A DNA stretch of 32,510 bases. It comes from Azoarcus taiwanensis. Its GTDB lineage: Bacteria; Pseudomonadota; Gammaproteobacteria; Burkholderiales; Rhodocyclaceae. Position numbers and translations under genes: made by a program. Below the pieces are notes generated by a model. The model saw only the letters and a list, made by a program, of their open reading frames with translations, did no database searches and had not been told where the DNA came from. This document shows positions 23,782 to 30,848 of this stretch, in pieces (position 1 is the stretch's first letter; each line of letters opens with the position of its first letter). The stretch covers positions 1 to 32,510 of the forward strand of contig NZ_WTVM01000037.1 of NCBI RefSeq assembly GCF_012910885.1, written 5' to 3'.

Positions 23782-24456
23782 TCAGAACGGCAGGACCGCG
23801 AGGAAGAATCGCTGCAGCCAACCCATGCGCTGGGACTCGTCGATGTAGCCACTGCCCTTGTACTCGATGCGGGCGTCGGCCACCTGCGTGGATTGCACGG
23901 TGTTGGCCCCGGTAATGGTGTTGGGGTTGATCACCCCGGAGAAGCGGATGAACTCGTTGCCCTGGTTGATCGCGAGCTGCTTCTCGCCCGACACCAGCAG
24001 ATTCCCGTTCGGATAGACCTCGATGACAGTGACCGTGATCGTGCCGTTGAAGGCGTTGTTGGCCGCCGCAGCACCCCGCCCAGTGAAAGTCGAGTCTGCC
24101 CCGGCTTCGACCTCGAGGCCGCCAAGGCCGGCGAGTGGCACGCGACCAAGGGTGGTGATGCCGCCGCTCATGCTCGAGCCGCGGGTCGCATTGGCGTTGG
24201 ATGCCTTTTGTGCAGCATTGCGCTCGACCAGGTTGATCGTGAGCGTGTCGCCCACATTGCGGGCACGCCGGTCCTCGAACAGCGGTCGGGCGTGGCTCGC
24301 CTGATAGATGGCGCCATTGGCCGGTACCATCTGGGCTCGCGCCTCGGGAATGGCCGTCATCGGCTGGTGCACTGCGGTGGGCGGCGTTGTCTGCACTGCC
24401 GCACAGCCTGACAGCAACACGAGCGCAACAATCGCAAGAAATCTGACGCTATTCAT
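23782..24456 (-). CDS. flgH: Flagellar L-ring lipoprotein FlgH (224 aa)
   Basis: FlgH forms the outer-membrane L ring. A lipoprotein signal ([18 protein letters not shown], lipid-attached Cys18) is present. Typical stretches are [40 protein letters not shown] and the C-terminal [20 protein letters not shown] followed by the family end [16 protein letters not shown]. Length is normal. It lies between flgG and flgI. Confidence 0.98.
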   Translation of the reverse strand: MNSVRFLAIVALVLLSGCAAVQTTPPTAVHQPMTAIPEARAQMVPANGAIYQASHARPLFEDRRARNVGDTLTINLVERNAAQKASNANATRGSSMSGGITTLGRVPLAGLGGLEVEAGADSTFTGRGAAAANNAFNGTITVTVIEVYPNGNLLVSGEKQLAINQGNEFIRFSGVINPNTITGANTVQSTQVADARIEYKGSGYIDESQRMGWLQRFFLAVLPF

Positions 24457-24465
24457 GACGAGGCC

Positions 24466-25248
24466 TCAGAGCTGGGTGAGGCGGCCGAGCATCTGGTCGG
24501 ACGTGGAGACCACTCTTGAATTGATCTCGTAGGCACGCTGGGTCACGATCATGCTGACCAGTTCCTCGGCCACGTTGACGTTGGAAGTTTCGACGTAGCC
24601 CTGGTTGATCACGCCAGCGCCTTCCAGCCCTGGCTGAACAGGATTGGCGACGCCACTGGAAGCCGTCTCGAGAAACAGGTTCTCGCCGGCTGCCTGCAGG
24701 CCACCGGGGTTGACGAAGGTCGCAAGCTGAATCGCACCCACCTCGATCGGCGCAATCTCACCCGCCTGCAGCACGCTCACGGTGCCGTCCTTGCCCACCG
24801 TGATCGACAACGCATCAGCCGGGATGTTGATGTTGTCGGCCAACAGGTAGCCGCTGGCAGTCACGACATTGCCCTCGTTGTCGAGCTGGAAGGACCCATC
24901 GCGGGTGTAGGCGATGGTCCCGTCCGGGCGCTCGATCTGAAAGAAACCATTGCCCTGCAACGCGAGATCGAGAGAATTGCCGGTCTGCTGCAGATTGCCC
25001 TGGGTGAACAACCGCTCGGTCGCAATCGGGCGCACGCCGGTACCGATCTGCAAACCGCTCGAGATCTGGTTCTGCTGAGTCTGCTGGGCTCCCGGCTGAC
25101 GAAGGGTCTGATAAAGCAAGTCTTCGAACACCGCCCGTGAGCGCTTGAAACCATTGGTCGAAACGTTGGCCAGGTTATTGGAAATGACGTCCAGCTGCGT
25201 CTGCTGGGCATCCAGTCCGGTTCTTGCGGTCCATAGCGAGCGAATCAT
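24466..25248 (-). CDS. flgG: Flagellar distal rod protein FlgG (260 aa)
   Basis: FlgG builds the distal rod. The N-terminal motif [20 protein letters not shown] and [20 protein letters not shown], and the C-terminal [20 protein letters not shown], are diagnostic. It also has the FlgG-specific stretch [20 protein letters not shown]. The ATG at 25248 has AAGGAG 7 nt upstream; the 7-codon upstream extension is not conserved. A 136-bp gap separates it from flgF, with no promoter I can recognise. Confidence 0.98.
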   Translation of the reverse strand: MIRSLWTARTGLDAQQTQLDVISNNLANVSTNGFKRSRAVFEDLLYQTLRQPGAQQTQQNQISSGLQIGTGVRPIATERLFTQGNLQQTGNSLDLALQGNGFFQIERPDGTIAYTRDGSFQLDNEGNVVTASGYLLADNINIPADALSITVGKDGTVSVLQAGEIAPIEVGAIQLATFVNPGGLQAAGENLFLETASSGVANPVQPGLEGAGVINQGYVETSNVNVAEELVSMIVTQRAYEINSRVVSTSDQMLGRLTQL

Positions 25249-25384
25249 GTCGTACTCCTTGTCTGGCAATGTGTCGCGGCCAGACTGCCGCGTTTGCCCT
25301 GATACTCAGCTTACGCGTCGTGCCCTGACGACGATCCGGCGAATAACGGGTTCAAGCCGGCCTTAATTCTTGTTTCGACGCCGA

Positions 25385-26122
25385 TCAACGGCTGCCGAGG
25401 ATCTGCGATGCGGCACGGTCGTTCTGCTCGGCGTTCTGCATCATGCGGGTCTGCATTTCGAACTGGCGAGCGAGCGAGATCATCGTCACCATCTGCTCCA
25501 CGACATTGACATTGCTGCCCTCGAGATACCCGCTTGCCACCGCAACGCCGGGGTCTGCGGGCGCTGGCAAACCTGTGCTCAGCCGGAACAAGCCGTCAGC
25601 ACCGCGTTCGAGACTCTGCTCGGGCGGGTTGACCAGCTTGAGCTGACCGACGACGTTGACCACACCTCCCCCGCCCGGCTCGATGGCCGAGATTGTGCCG
25701 TCGCGACCGATGACGATCTCGGTATCCGGCGGAAGCGCAATCGGCCCGCCTTCGCCGACAACCGGCCTGCCATCCCGGGTCTGCAGGACGCCGTTGGGGC
25801 TCACCTCAAGACTGCCGTTGCGAGTGTAGGCCTCGGTGCCGTCCGGCATCTGTACCGTCAGCCAACCCTTGCCATCAAGAGCGACATCGTACGGACGGCC
25901 GGTGTATTGCAGTACGCCCGGCGCGAAATCGTTGCCAACGCTGGCGTCCACGGTGAAGGCTCGAGTGCGATGAGCGTCGGTCTGCACCTCGACCGCGCGC
26001 AGTTTGTGCAGCTCGGCACGGAAACCGGTGGAGTTCGCATTGGCAAGATTGTGCGCAACGGCGCCCTGCTGACCGAGAGTGTGTTTGGCACCGGTCATTG
26101 CCGTGTAGATCAGGCGATCCAT
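25385..26122 (-). CDS. flgF: Flagellar proximal rod protein FlgF (245 aa)
   Basis: Proximal rod subunit exported by the flagellar system. It starts MDRLIYTAMTGAKHTLGQQG and carries the rod motif HNLANANSTGFRAELHKLRA. The C-terminal helix is GSNVNVVEQMVTMISLARQF. Central domain and length match the family. AAGGAG precedes the ATG. It lies between flgE and flgG in the conserved order. Confidence 0.97.
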   Translation of the reverse strand: MDRLIYTAMTGAKHTLGQQGAVAHNLANANSTGFRAELHKLRAVEVQTDAHRTRAFTVDASVGNDFAPGVLQYTGRPYDVALDGKGWLTVQMPDGTEAYTRNGSLEVSPNGVLQTRDGRPVVGEGGPIALPPDTEIVIGRDGTISAIEPGGGGVVNVVGQLKLVNPPEQSLERGADGLFRLSTGLPAPADPGVAVASGYLEGSNVNVVEQMVTMISLARQFEMQTRMMQNAEQNDRAASQILGSR

Positions 26123-26147
26123 TACGTTTCTCCTTCAGCCGCTCCGA

Positions 26148-27389
26148 TCAGCGCAGATTCACCAGCGTCTGCAGCAGTTGATCCTGGGTGCGGATCGACT
26201 GAGCGTTGGCCTGATAATTGCGCTGCTGGATGATGAGTTGCACGAGCTCCTGGGTGAGGTCGACGTTGGAATCCTCAACCTGGCCAGCCGAGATGACGCC
26301 GTTCAAACCCGCGCCCGGGCGCCCCTCGACCGGCGCCCCGGATTCGGGCGAGGCAGCCCACAAGTTGTTGCCCAGCGAGATCAAGCCGTTCGGGCTGCGG
26401 AAAGTCACCAGGGTGACCTGACCAAGATCGCGTGTCTGCCCGTTCGTGTAGCGCCCCTGGATAATGCCGTCACGGCTGATCGCGAACCCTGCCACCTGCC
26501 CCGAAGCGTAGCCATCCTGCTGGATTTCCGTGACCGAGAAGGTTGAGCCGAACTGGGTCATGTTCGACAAGTCGATCGGAAACGTGAGGGCGGCTGCGCC
26601 ATTGTTCAAATCGGCGGCCGAACGTGTGAAGTTGAACGTTCCCGGGAACGCGTCATCGTATCTGCCATTGGGTTGAAACACCGTGCTCCCTATTGAGTTA
26701 GGGGTATCACCGTCGAGTGAGGCATAGACCTCCCAGGTCCGGTCAATCTCGGGCGCGGTGCGCACAAAGTACAGACTCAGCGTATGCGGATTGCCGAGGC
26801 TGTCATAAACGGTCAGCGAAGTGGTCGAATTGTAGGAGTCGGTATTGAGGGGGTCGAACGGAGCGGTTGTCGGCACCCCCTCCCGGGAATCCAGGTTCGC
26901 CGTGATCGAGACCCCCGTTTCCGAGCCGGTTGCCTGAGGGTCCGCCTCATCCTGCGGAACCCGTAGCGGGCCAATGACGTTGCCAACCAGACCGTTGGGG
27001 TCGACCTGATACCCGGTCAGGCGCTCGCCCTGTGCCGTGATGATGTAGCCTTCGCGATCGACATCGAACTGACCGTTGCGGGTGTAGGCGAAGGTGCCGT
27101 CGTTGCGCTGGATGCGGAAGAATCCGTTTCCGTTGATCGCCATGTCGAGCGGATTGCTGGTCGTCGTCAGGTTGCCCTGGGTGAAGGCCTGCTTGACGGC
27201 ATTCACCGTAGCACCGATACCGACCTGGATAGTCGACACCGCCCCGGTGAGTGCAGACGCGTACACGTCGGCAAACTGGGCCGTGGCGCCCTTGAAACCC
27301 ACCGTACTCGAGTTGGCGATGTTGTTGCTGACAACGTCAATCGCCCTGGATGACGATGCGAGGCCGCTCAAACCCTGTTGGAATGCCAT
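26148..27389 (-). CDS. flgE: Flagellar hook protein FlgE (413 aa)
   Basis: Main hook subunit. The N-terminal segment MAFQQGLSGLASSSRAIDVV and NNIANSSTVGFKGATAQFAD, and the C-terminal DSNVDLTQELVQLIIQQRNY, are the conserved D0/D1 coiled-coil parts. The central D2/D3 region (e.g. STTSLTVYDSLGNPHTLSLY) is typical of FlgE. Length is in the usual range. It follows flgD by 15 bp, the hook cap whose cap function allows FlgE to polymerise. Confidence 0.98.
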   Translation of the reverse strand: MAFQQGLSGLASSSRAIDVVSNNIANSSTVGFKGATAQFADVYASALTGAVSTIQVGIGATVNAVKQAFTQGNLTTTSNPLDMAINGNGFFRIQRNDGTFAYTRNGQFDVDREGYIITAQGERLTGYQVDPNGLVGNVIGPLRVPQDEADPQATGSETGVSITANLDSREGVPTTAPFDPLNTDSYNSTTSLTVYDSLGNPHTLSLYFVRTAPEIDRTWEVYASLDGDTPNSIGSTVFQPNGRYDDAFPGTFNFTRSAADLNNGAAALTFPIDLSNMTQFGSTFSVTEIQQDGYASGQVAGFAISRDGIIQGRYTNGQTRDLGQVTLVTFRSPNGLISLGNNLWAASPESGAPVEGRPGAGLNGVISAGQVEDSNVDLTQELVQLIIQQRNYQANAQSIRTQDQLLQTLVNLR

Positions 27390-27404
27390 GATCCGTGCTC
27401 CTGA

Positions 27405-28067
27405 TCAGAGAATCTGCTTGATGTCGTTGAACTGAAAGATGCCGAGCGAACCGACCTGCAAGTCAGCTCCGCGCGGGCCGCGCATCACACCGGTCACCTG
27501 GCCGAATTCCAGGGTGCGCGCAGCCACATTCTTGTCACCCTCGCTGGCAGTCACGGAAACAGTGTAAAGCCCGCTCGCCGCACGCTCGCCGCTCACCGAG
27601 GTACCGTCCCAGACGTAGTTGTGCGAACCGGCTTCGACGTCGTCGAGTTCGATCTTCGCGACTTCGATGCCGGCGGAATCCCGAATACTCAGCGTTACGC
27701 GCTGGGCCGGAGTGTCGAGCACGAATCCACCAACCCCGCCCGCTTCGGTCAGGATCATGCCCTTGCCTGGCACCAGTACACCGCGGCCGACGAGCGCGGC
27801 TGCGTTCATGGTTTCGGCCGCTTCCTGGGCGTCGAGGAATTTCTGGAACATCTTGTTCAGGCGCTCGATACCGTCAACCGTGCTCATCTGGGCGAGCTGC
27901 GAGGTGACTTCCGCATTCTCGAGCGGATTCATCGGATCCTGGTTTCTCAACTGGGTGGTCAGCAGCGTGAGAAAACGCGTCTGGGCATCATCGTTGGCAG
28001 TCTTGTTGACCGACTCGTTGCGCCCCAGACTTGCCAGCACGTTCTTGGTTTCGTTAATCACGCTCAT
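27405..28067 (-). CDS. flgD: Flagellar hook cap protein FlgD (220 aa)
   Basis: FlgD caps the growing hook and is then discarded. The N-terminal signature is FLTLLTTQLRNQDPMNPLEN, followed by AEVTSQLAQMSTVDGIERLN. The C-terminal half has the Tudor/FnIII-like fold region with SHNYVWDGTSVSGERAASGL, also typical. It lies between flgC and flgE, with normal length and GGAG before the ATG. Confidence 0.98.
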   Translation of the reverse strand: MSVINETKNVLASLGRNESVNKTANDDAQTRFLTLLTTQLRNQDPMNPLENAEVTSQLAQMSTVDGIERLNKMFQKFLDAQEAAETMNAAALVGRGVLVPGKGMILTEAGGVGGFVLDTPAQRVTLSIRDSAGIEVAKIELDDVEAGSHNYVWDGTSVSGERAASGLYTVSVTASEGDKNVAARTLEFGQVTGVMRGPRGADLQVGSLGIFQFNDIKQIL

Positions 28068-28098
28068 TGCGCTCTCCAGTTACCGCCAACGCGAACGA

Positions 28099-28503
28099 TC
28101 ACTGACCGATGGCCAGCGTGCGCTGCAGCAGGGTCTTCGCGGTACTCATGATTTCCGCGTTGTTCTGATACGAACGAGAGGCCGAGATCATGTTGACCAT
28201 CTCCTCGACCACGTTCACGTTGGGCATTTCCACATAGCCCTCGGCATTGGCCGCAGGGTTGTTCGGTTCGTACACCAGGCGCATCGGCGCCGCGCTCTCG
28301 ACGACCTCGGTCACCCGCACGCCCTGGGCGCCGGGTCCGGCCACCGGCGTTGCTGCGAACACCACTTGTTTCGCGCGATAGGGTTGGCCATCCGCGCCTA
28401 CCACGCTGTCGGCATTGGCCAGGTTCGAGGCGGTCGTGTTCAAGCGCATCGACTGCGCATTGAGCGCTGAGCCCGCGATCGTGAAGACATTGAACATGCT
28501 CAT
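28099..28503 (-). CDS. flgC: Flagellar proximal rod protein FlgC (134 aa)
   Basis: Proximal rod subunit. N-terminal motif [20 protein letters not shown] with [20 protein letters not shown], and C-terminal [20 protein letters not shown], are characteristic. Length matches the family. It is separated from flgB by 14 bp. Confidence 0.98.
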   Translation of the reverse strand: MSMFNVFTIAGSALNAQSMRLNTTASNLANADSVVGADGQPYRAKQVVFAATPVAGPGAQGVRVTEVVESAAPMRLVYEPNNPAANAEGYVEMPNVNVVEEMVNMISASRSYQNNAEIMSTAKTLLQRTLAIGQ

Positions 28504-28517
28504 CGTCGCCCGCTTCC

Positions 28518-28925
28518 TTATTGACCCGAGATCGCGCGCTGCATGCCGCGCAACAGGCTGTTGATGAAGGTCACGCTGGCCTCGTAATGAATCGAGTTCT
28601 CTGCGAAGGCCGCGCGCTCGACGTCCATATTGACGGTGTTGCCATCAACGCTGGATTGCAGTTCCCGCCGGTAACCGGTAAAACCCTCGAGGCGCGCACC
28701 CTGACCGCTTGCGACATGTCCGCTCGCGGTGGTCGCCAGCGCCAGCGGACCGAAACGGCCCTGACCCAGCGCACCGCGCAAGGCAGCCCGAAAATCGATG
28801 TCGCGAGCCTTGTAGTTCGGTGTATCGGCATTCGCGATGTTCGATGCGATCAACTGTTGGCGCTGTGCCTGAACATTGATCGCCGTCTGGTAGAAGCTGA
28901 GCGAATTGTCTAGCAGGGTTTTCAT
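28518..28925 (-). CDS. flgB: Flagellar proximal rod protein FlgB (135 aa)
   Basis: First rod subunit and first gene of the leftward flg operon. Rod motif [20 protein letters not shown] is near residues 28-47, and the C-terminal helix with [20 protein letters not shown] is near 94-113. Length is normal. FlgB contacts FliE at the base of the rod. Transcription is expected from the sigma54 promoter 69-85 bp upstream. Confidence 0.98.
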   Translation of the reverse strand: MKTLLDNSLSFYQTAINVQAQRQQLIASNIANADTPNYKARDIDFRAALRGALGQGRFGPLALATTASGHVASGQGARLEGFTGYRRELQSSVDGNTVNMDVERAAFAENSIHYEASVTFINSLLRGMQRAISGQ

Positions 28926-28993
28926 GGCGGAACCTCGATTTCTCCGGCCTCGAGCCGTTAATTGGGATGCGGACCGGGACTCACCCAGCCCAT

Positions 28994-29010
28994 TGCACCT
29001 TTCATGCCAG
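28994..29010 (-). promoter_or_regulatory. Sigma54 (-24/-12) promoter of the flgB operon
   Basis: On the minus strand CTGGCATGAAAGGTGCA has a perfect -24 element (TGGCATG) and 10 bp between GG and GC. The -12 box is GTGC rather than TTGC, a mild departure. It probably drives flgB to flgJ. A five-member CGGCAA array begins 68 bp upstream of its -24 end. Confidence 0.8.
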
Positions 29011-29077
29011 CTATCCTAGGCCCGCGCAATGCCGCCCGGTTCTTCGATAACCCTGCAAAAAACCGTCCAATTCCACC

Positions 29078-29131
29078 GGCAACCCGTCCTCAATTGCCGC
29101 TTTACGGCAGGATTTGCCGTTGGCTTGCCGC
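29078..29131. promoter_or_regulatory. Array of five CGGCAA-type half-sites between flgB and flgA (candidate FleR enhancer)
   Basis: CGGCAA 29078-29083, TTGCCG 29095-29100, CGGCAG 29106-29111 (one mismatch), TTGCCG 29115-29120 and TTGCCG 29126-29131. Neighbouring pairs are opposed (CGGCAA..TTGCCG and CGGCAG..TTGCCG), giving two inverted units. The array lies 68 to 121 bp upstream of the flgB -24 element, the normal distance for an NtrC-class enhancer, and just ahead of flgA. FlrC/FlaM sites in Vibrio and FlbD sites in Caulobacter are, from memory, of similar CGGCA form. The pattern is seen; FleR binding is inferred. Confidence 0.6.
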
Positions 29132-29160
29132 AGCAGGCGAAGACGTGTTGCAATGAGAAG

Positions 29161-29856
29161 ATGAAAGTCCACGCCGCCCCGCTTCTCGCTACCGCAGTCG
29201 CACACCTGCTGACCGCAGGTGCCGTTCATGCCCACCAACCCCCGGAGCCGGTCGAGGCGCTGGCAACCGAGTTTCTGCATGCCCAGGCATCGGGGCTACC
29301 CGGCGACATCAGCATCGAGGTCGGCCAACTGGACCGCGCCAATCAACTCCCGCCCTGCGCATCACTGCAGCCGTTTCTGCCGCCCGGCACACGCGCATGG
29401 GGTCAGATCAGTGTCGGGGTCCGCTGCGATTCACCGGTGGTGTGGACGGTCTACTTGCCGGCCCGGGTGTCGGCGGTAACCGACTATCTCGTCGCCGCGC
29501 GCCCGATTCGCCCGGGGCAGATCATCGGCCCCGAGGATCTTCGTCTGGAACGCGGCGACCTGGCCGCCCAGCCCCCTGGCGCCCTGACCGACATGGCTCG
29601 AGCGATTGGGCACCACGCCCGCTTCGCAGTCGGCGCAGGCAACACCTTGCGTGCGGAGATGCTGCGTCTGCCACCAGCGGTGCAGCAGGGGCAAACCGTG
29701 AAGGTCATCGGCAGTGGGGCCGGATTCCGTGTCAGCAATGAAGGGAGGGCGCTCAACCGGGCCGGAGAAGGTGAATCGGTGCGCGTCCGACTTCCCAACG
29801 GCCAGGTCGTCACCGGCGTCGCACGCGCGGAAGGCGTGGTCGAGGTTCGTTTCTAG
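29161..29856 (+). CDS. flgA: Flagellar P-ring assembly chaperone FlgA (231 aa)
   Basis: Periplasmic chaperone needed for P-ring (FlgI) formation. A Sec signal peptide (1-24, ending AGAVHA) precedes a variable N-terminal domain (PGDISIEVGQLDRANQLPPC) and a SAF-type C-terminal domain with ARPIRPGQIIGPEDLRLERG and VRLPNGQVVTGVARAEGVVE. The ATG at 29161 is chosen because it starts the signal peptide and has GAGAAG just upstream; the frame is open further upstream across the CGGCAA array. It is divergent from flgB, and I find no convincing promoter of its own. Confidence 0.96.
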   Translation: MKVHAAPLLATAVAHLLTAGAVHAHQPPEPVEALATEFLHAQASGLPGDISIEVGQLDRANQLPPCASLQPFLPPGTRAWGQISVGVRCDSPVVWTVYLPARVSAVTDYLVAARPIRPGQIIGPEDLRLERGDLAAQPPGALTDMARAIGHHARFAVGAGNTLRAEMLRLPPAVQQGQTVKVIGSGAGFRVSNEGRALNRAGEGESVRVRLPNGQVVTGVARAEGVVEVRF

Positions 29857-29858
29857 CG

Positions 29859-29875
29859 CTGGCATGCGTTTTGCA
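29859..29875 (+). promoter_or_regulatory. Sigma54 (-24/-12) promoter of flgM-flgN
   Basis: CTGGCATGCGTTTTGCA has intact TGGCATG and TTGCA elements with 10 bp between GG and GC, and begins 3 bp after the flgA stop codon. Transcription would start near 29887, giving a ~96-nt leader that contains the second (sigma28) promoter. Confidence 0.82.
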
Positions 29876-29922
29876 TGTGATAACGCAAGTAGGCCGCAGG
29901 CTGATTTTTTTGAATTTATTTC

Positions 29923-29949
29923 TCAAGTTTCTTGCAGCGCAGCCGTTAC
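29923..29949 (+). promoter_or_regulatory. Sigma28 (FliA) promoter of flgM-flgN
   Basis: TCAAGTTT (29923-29930), an 11-bp spacer, then GCCGTTAC (29942-29949). This is close to the FliA consensus TAAAGTTT-N11-GCCGATAA. It is preceded by an AT-rich stretch with seven T. Transcription would start ~7 bp downstream, about 27 nt before the flgM start codon. Confidence 0.82.
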
Positions 29950-29982
29950 CCTAGCCGTAAAGGTGTTTTCGGGAGAAGCAAA

Positions 29983-30288
29983 GTGAAGATAGAAGGCGGT
30001 ATCAAGACGGTCCAGGGGCTCACCGGTGGCGGCGAGAACAGGCCCAAACCGCAACCGGGTGCAGGCACACAGAAAGGCGGCGAAGCCAAGGTCGAGCTTT
30101 CCTCCTTGTCCGCAAGTCTTGCCAAGGCCGAAGCGACGATCGCTTCCACCCCCGCAGTCGACCGGTCCCGCGTCGATGAGATTCGAGCTGCCATCAGCGA
30201 AGGCCGCTTCAAGGTGGACGCCGGCAAGATCGCCGATGGCCTGATTGACAGCGTGCGCCAGATGTTGGGCGACCAGCGCCCGCGATGA
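29983..30288 (+). CDS. flgM: Anti-sigma28 factor FlgM (101 aa)
   Basis: FlgM binds and inhibits FliA until the hook is complete, then is exported through the flagellum. The C-terminal FliA-binding region is clear: SRVDEIRAAISEGRFKVDAG followed by KIADGLIDSVRQMLG. The N-terminal part (residues 1-50) is Gly/Lys-rich and disordered, as usual for the exported form. The start is a GTG at 29983 with GGGAG 8 nt upstream; the open frame before it overlaps the sigma28 promoter and is not coding. It is controlled by tandem sigma54 and sigma28 promoters. Its stop overlaps the flgN start as ATGA. Confidence 0.95.
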   Translation: MKIEGGIKTVQGLTGGGENRPKPQPGAGTQKGGEAKVELSSLSASLAKAEATIASTPAVDRSRVDEIRAAISEGRFKVDAGKIADGLIDSVRQMLGDQRPR

Positions 30289-30773
30289 ACCCGGGCGCCA
30301 CCCAGTCCGCGGTGCTCGCGAGCCGACTCTCGCAACTGATGGAGAGCGAGGCTGCGCTGCTGCGCAATTTTCTCGAACTCTTGTCGCGTGAGGAATCATT
30401 GCTCGTGGCCGGCGAGACGGACGCACTGCTTGCGCTAACCAAGGAGAAGACCGAGCTCTATCACCTACTCCAACGTCAGCACGACACACGCGCCCGGATG
30501 CTGGGCCAGGCCGGGCTGGAGAACAACGCAGAGGGCATTCGCAAGGTCTGTGCGGCTTTGCCCGGGGCGCTCGCCACCTGGGACAGGATTCTCTCGCTGG
30601 CCGCCGAAGCTCGCGCTCGCAACGAACTCAACGGCAAGCTCATCACCGAACACATGCAGCACAACCAGGCGGCGCTCTCGGTTTTGCTGACCGCCGCCGA
30701 CCAACCTCAGCTCTATGATGCCGAAGGCGTCAGCCGGCCCGCTGGCCGCGGCCGTCATCTCGGCAGCGCCTGA
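30285..30773 (+). CDS. flgN: Flagellar export chaperone FlgN (162 aa)
   Basis: Cytoplasmic chaperone of the hook-associated proteins FlgK and FlgL. The protein is mainly long helix; typical stretches are LLRNFLELLSREESLLVAGE and TDALLALTKEKTELYHLLQR. The C-terminal ~20 residues (RPAGRGRHLGSA) are flexible. Length is normal. Overlap with flgM indicates coupled translation. FlgN sequence is variable, so the flgAMN context adds much to the call. Confidence 0.93.
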   Translation: MNPGATQSAVLASRLSQLMESEAALLRNFLELLSREESLLVAGETDALLALTKEKTELYHLLQRQHDTRARMLGQAGLENNAEGIRKVCAALPGALATWDRILSLAAEARARNELNGKLITEHMQHNQAALSVLLTAADQPQLYDAEGVSRPAGRGRHLGSA

Positions 30774-30783
30774 CCTCATTCGC

Positions 30784-30832
30784 CTGTCACCTGCCCCGCT
30801 GTCCTGCTATCCTTGCGCGCCAGTGATCACTG
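30784..30832 (+). promoter_or_regulatory. Possible parE promoter and downstream palindrome
   Basis: CTGTCA (30784-30789), an 18-bp spacer and TATCCT (30808-30813) make a modest sigma70-type pair. The perfect 12-bp palindrome CAGTGATCACTG (30821-30832) lies where transcription should start, 16 bp before the parE ATG, and could be an operator. No terminator is seen after flgN, so read-through into parE is also possible. Confidence 0.35.
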
Positions 30833-30848
30833 CGACGCATGGAGCCAC

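Noticed and set aside
25249-25384. TGGCCGCGACACATTGC on the minus strand before flgG as a sigma54 promoter
   Set aside because: The spacing between GG and GC is 12 bp instead of 10, so the elements cannot be contacted together.
28966-28987. GG-N10-GC spacing on the + strand (GGGACTCACCCAGC) as a sigma54 promoter for flgA
   Set aside because: Only the GG and GC positions fit; the TGGCA and TTGC cores are absent, and the site is 170 bp from flgA.
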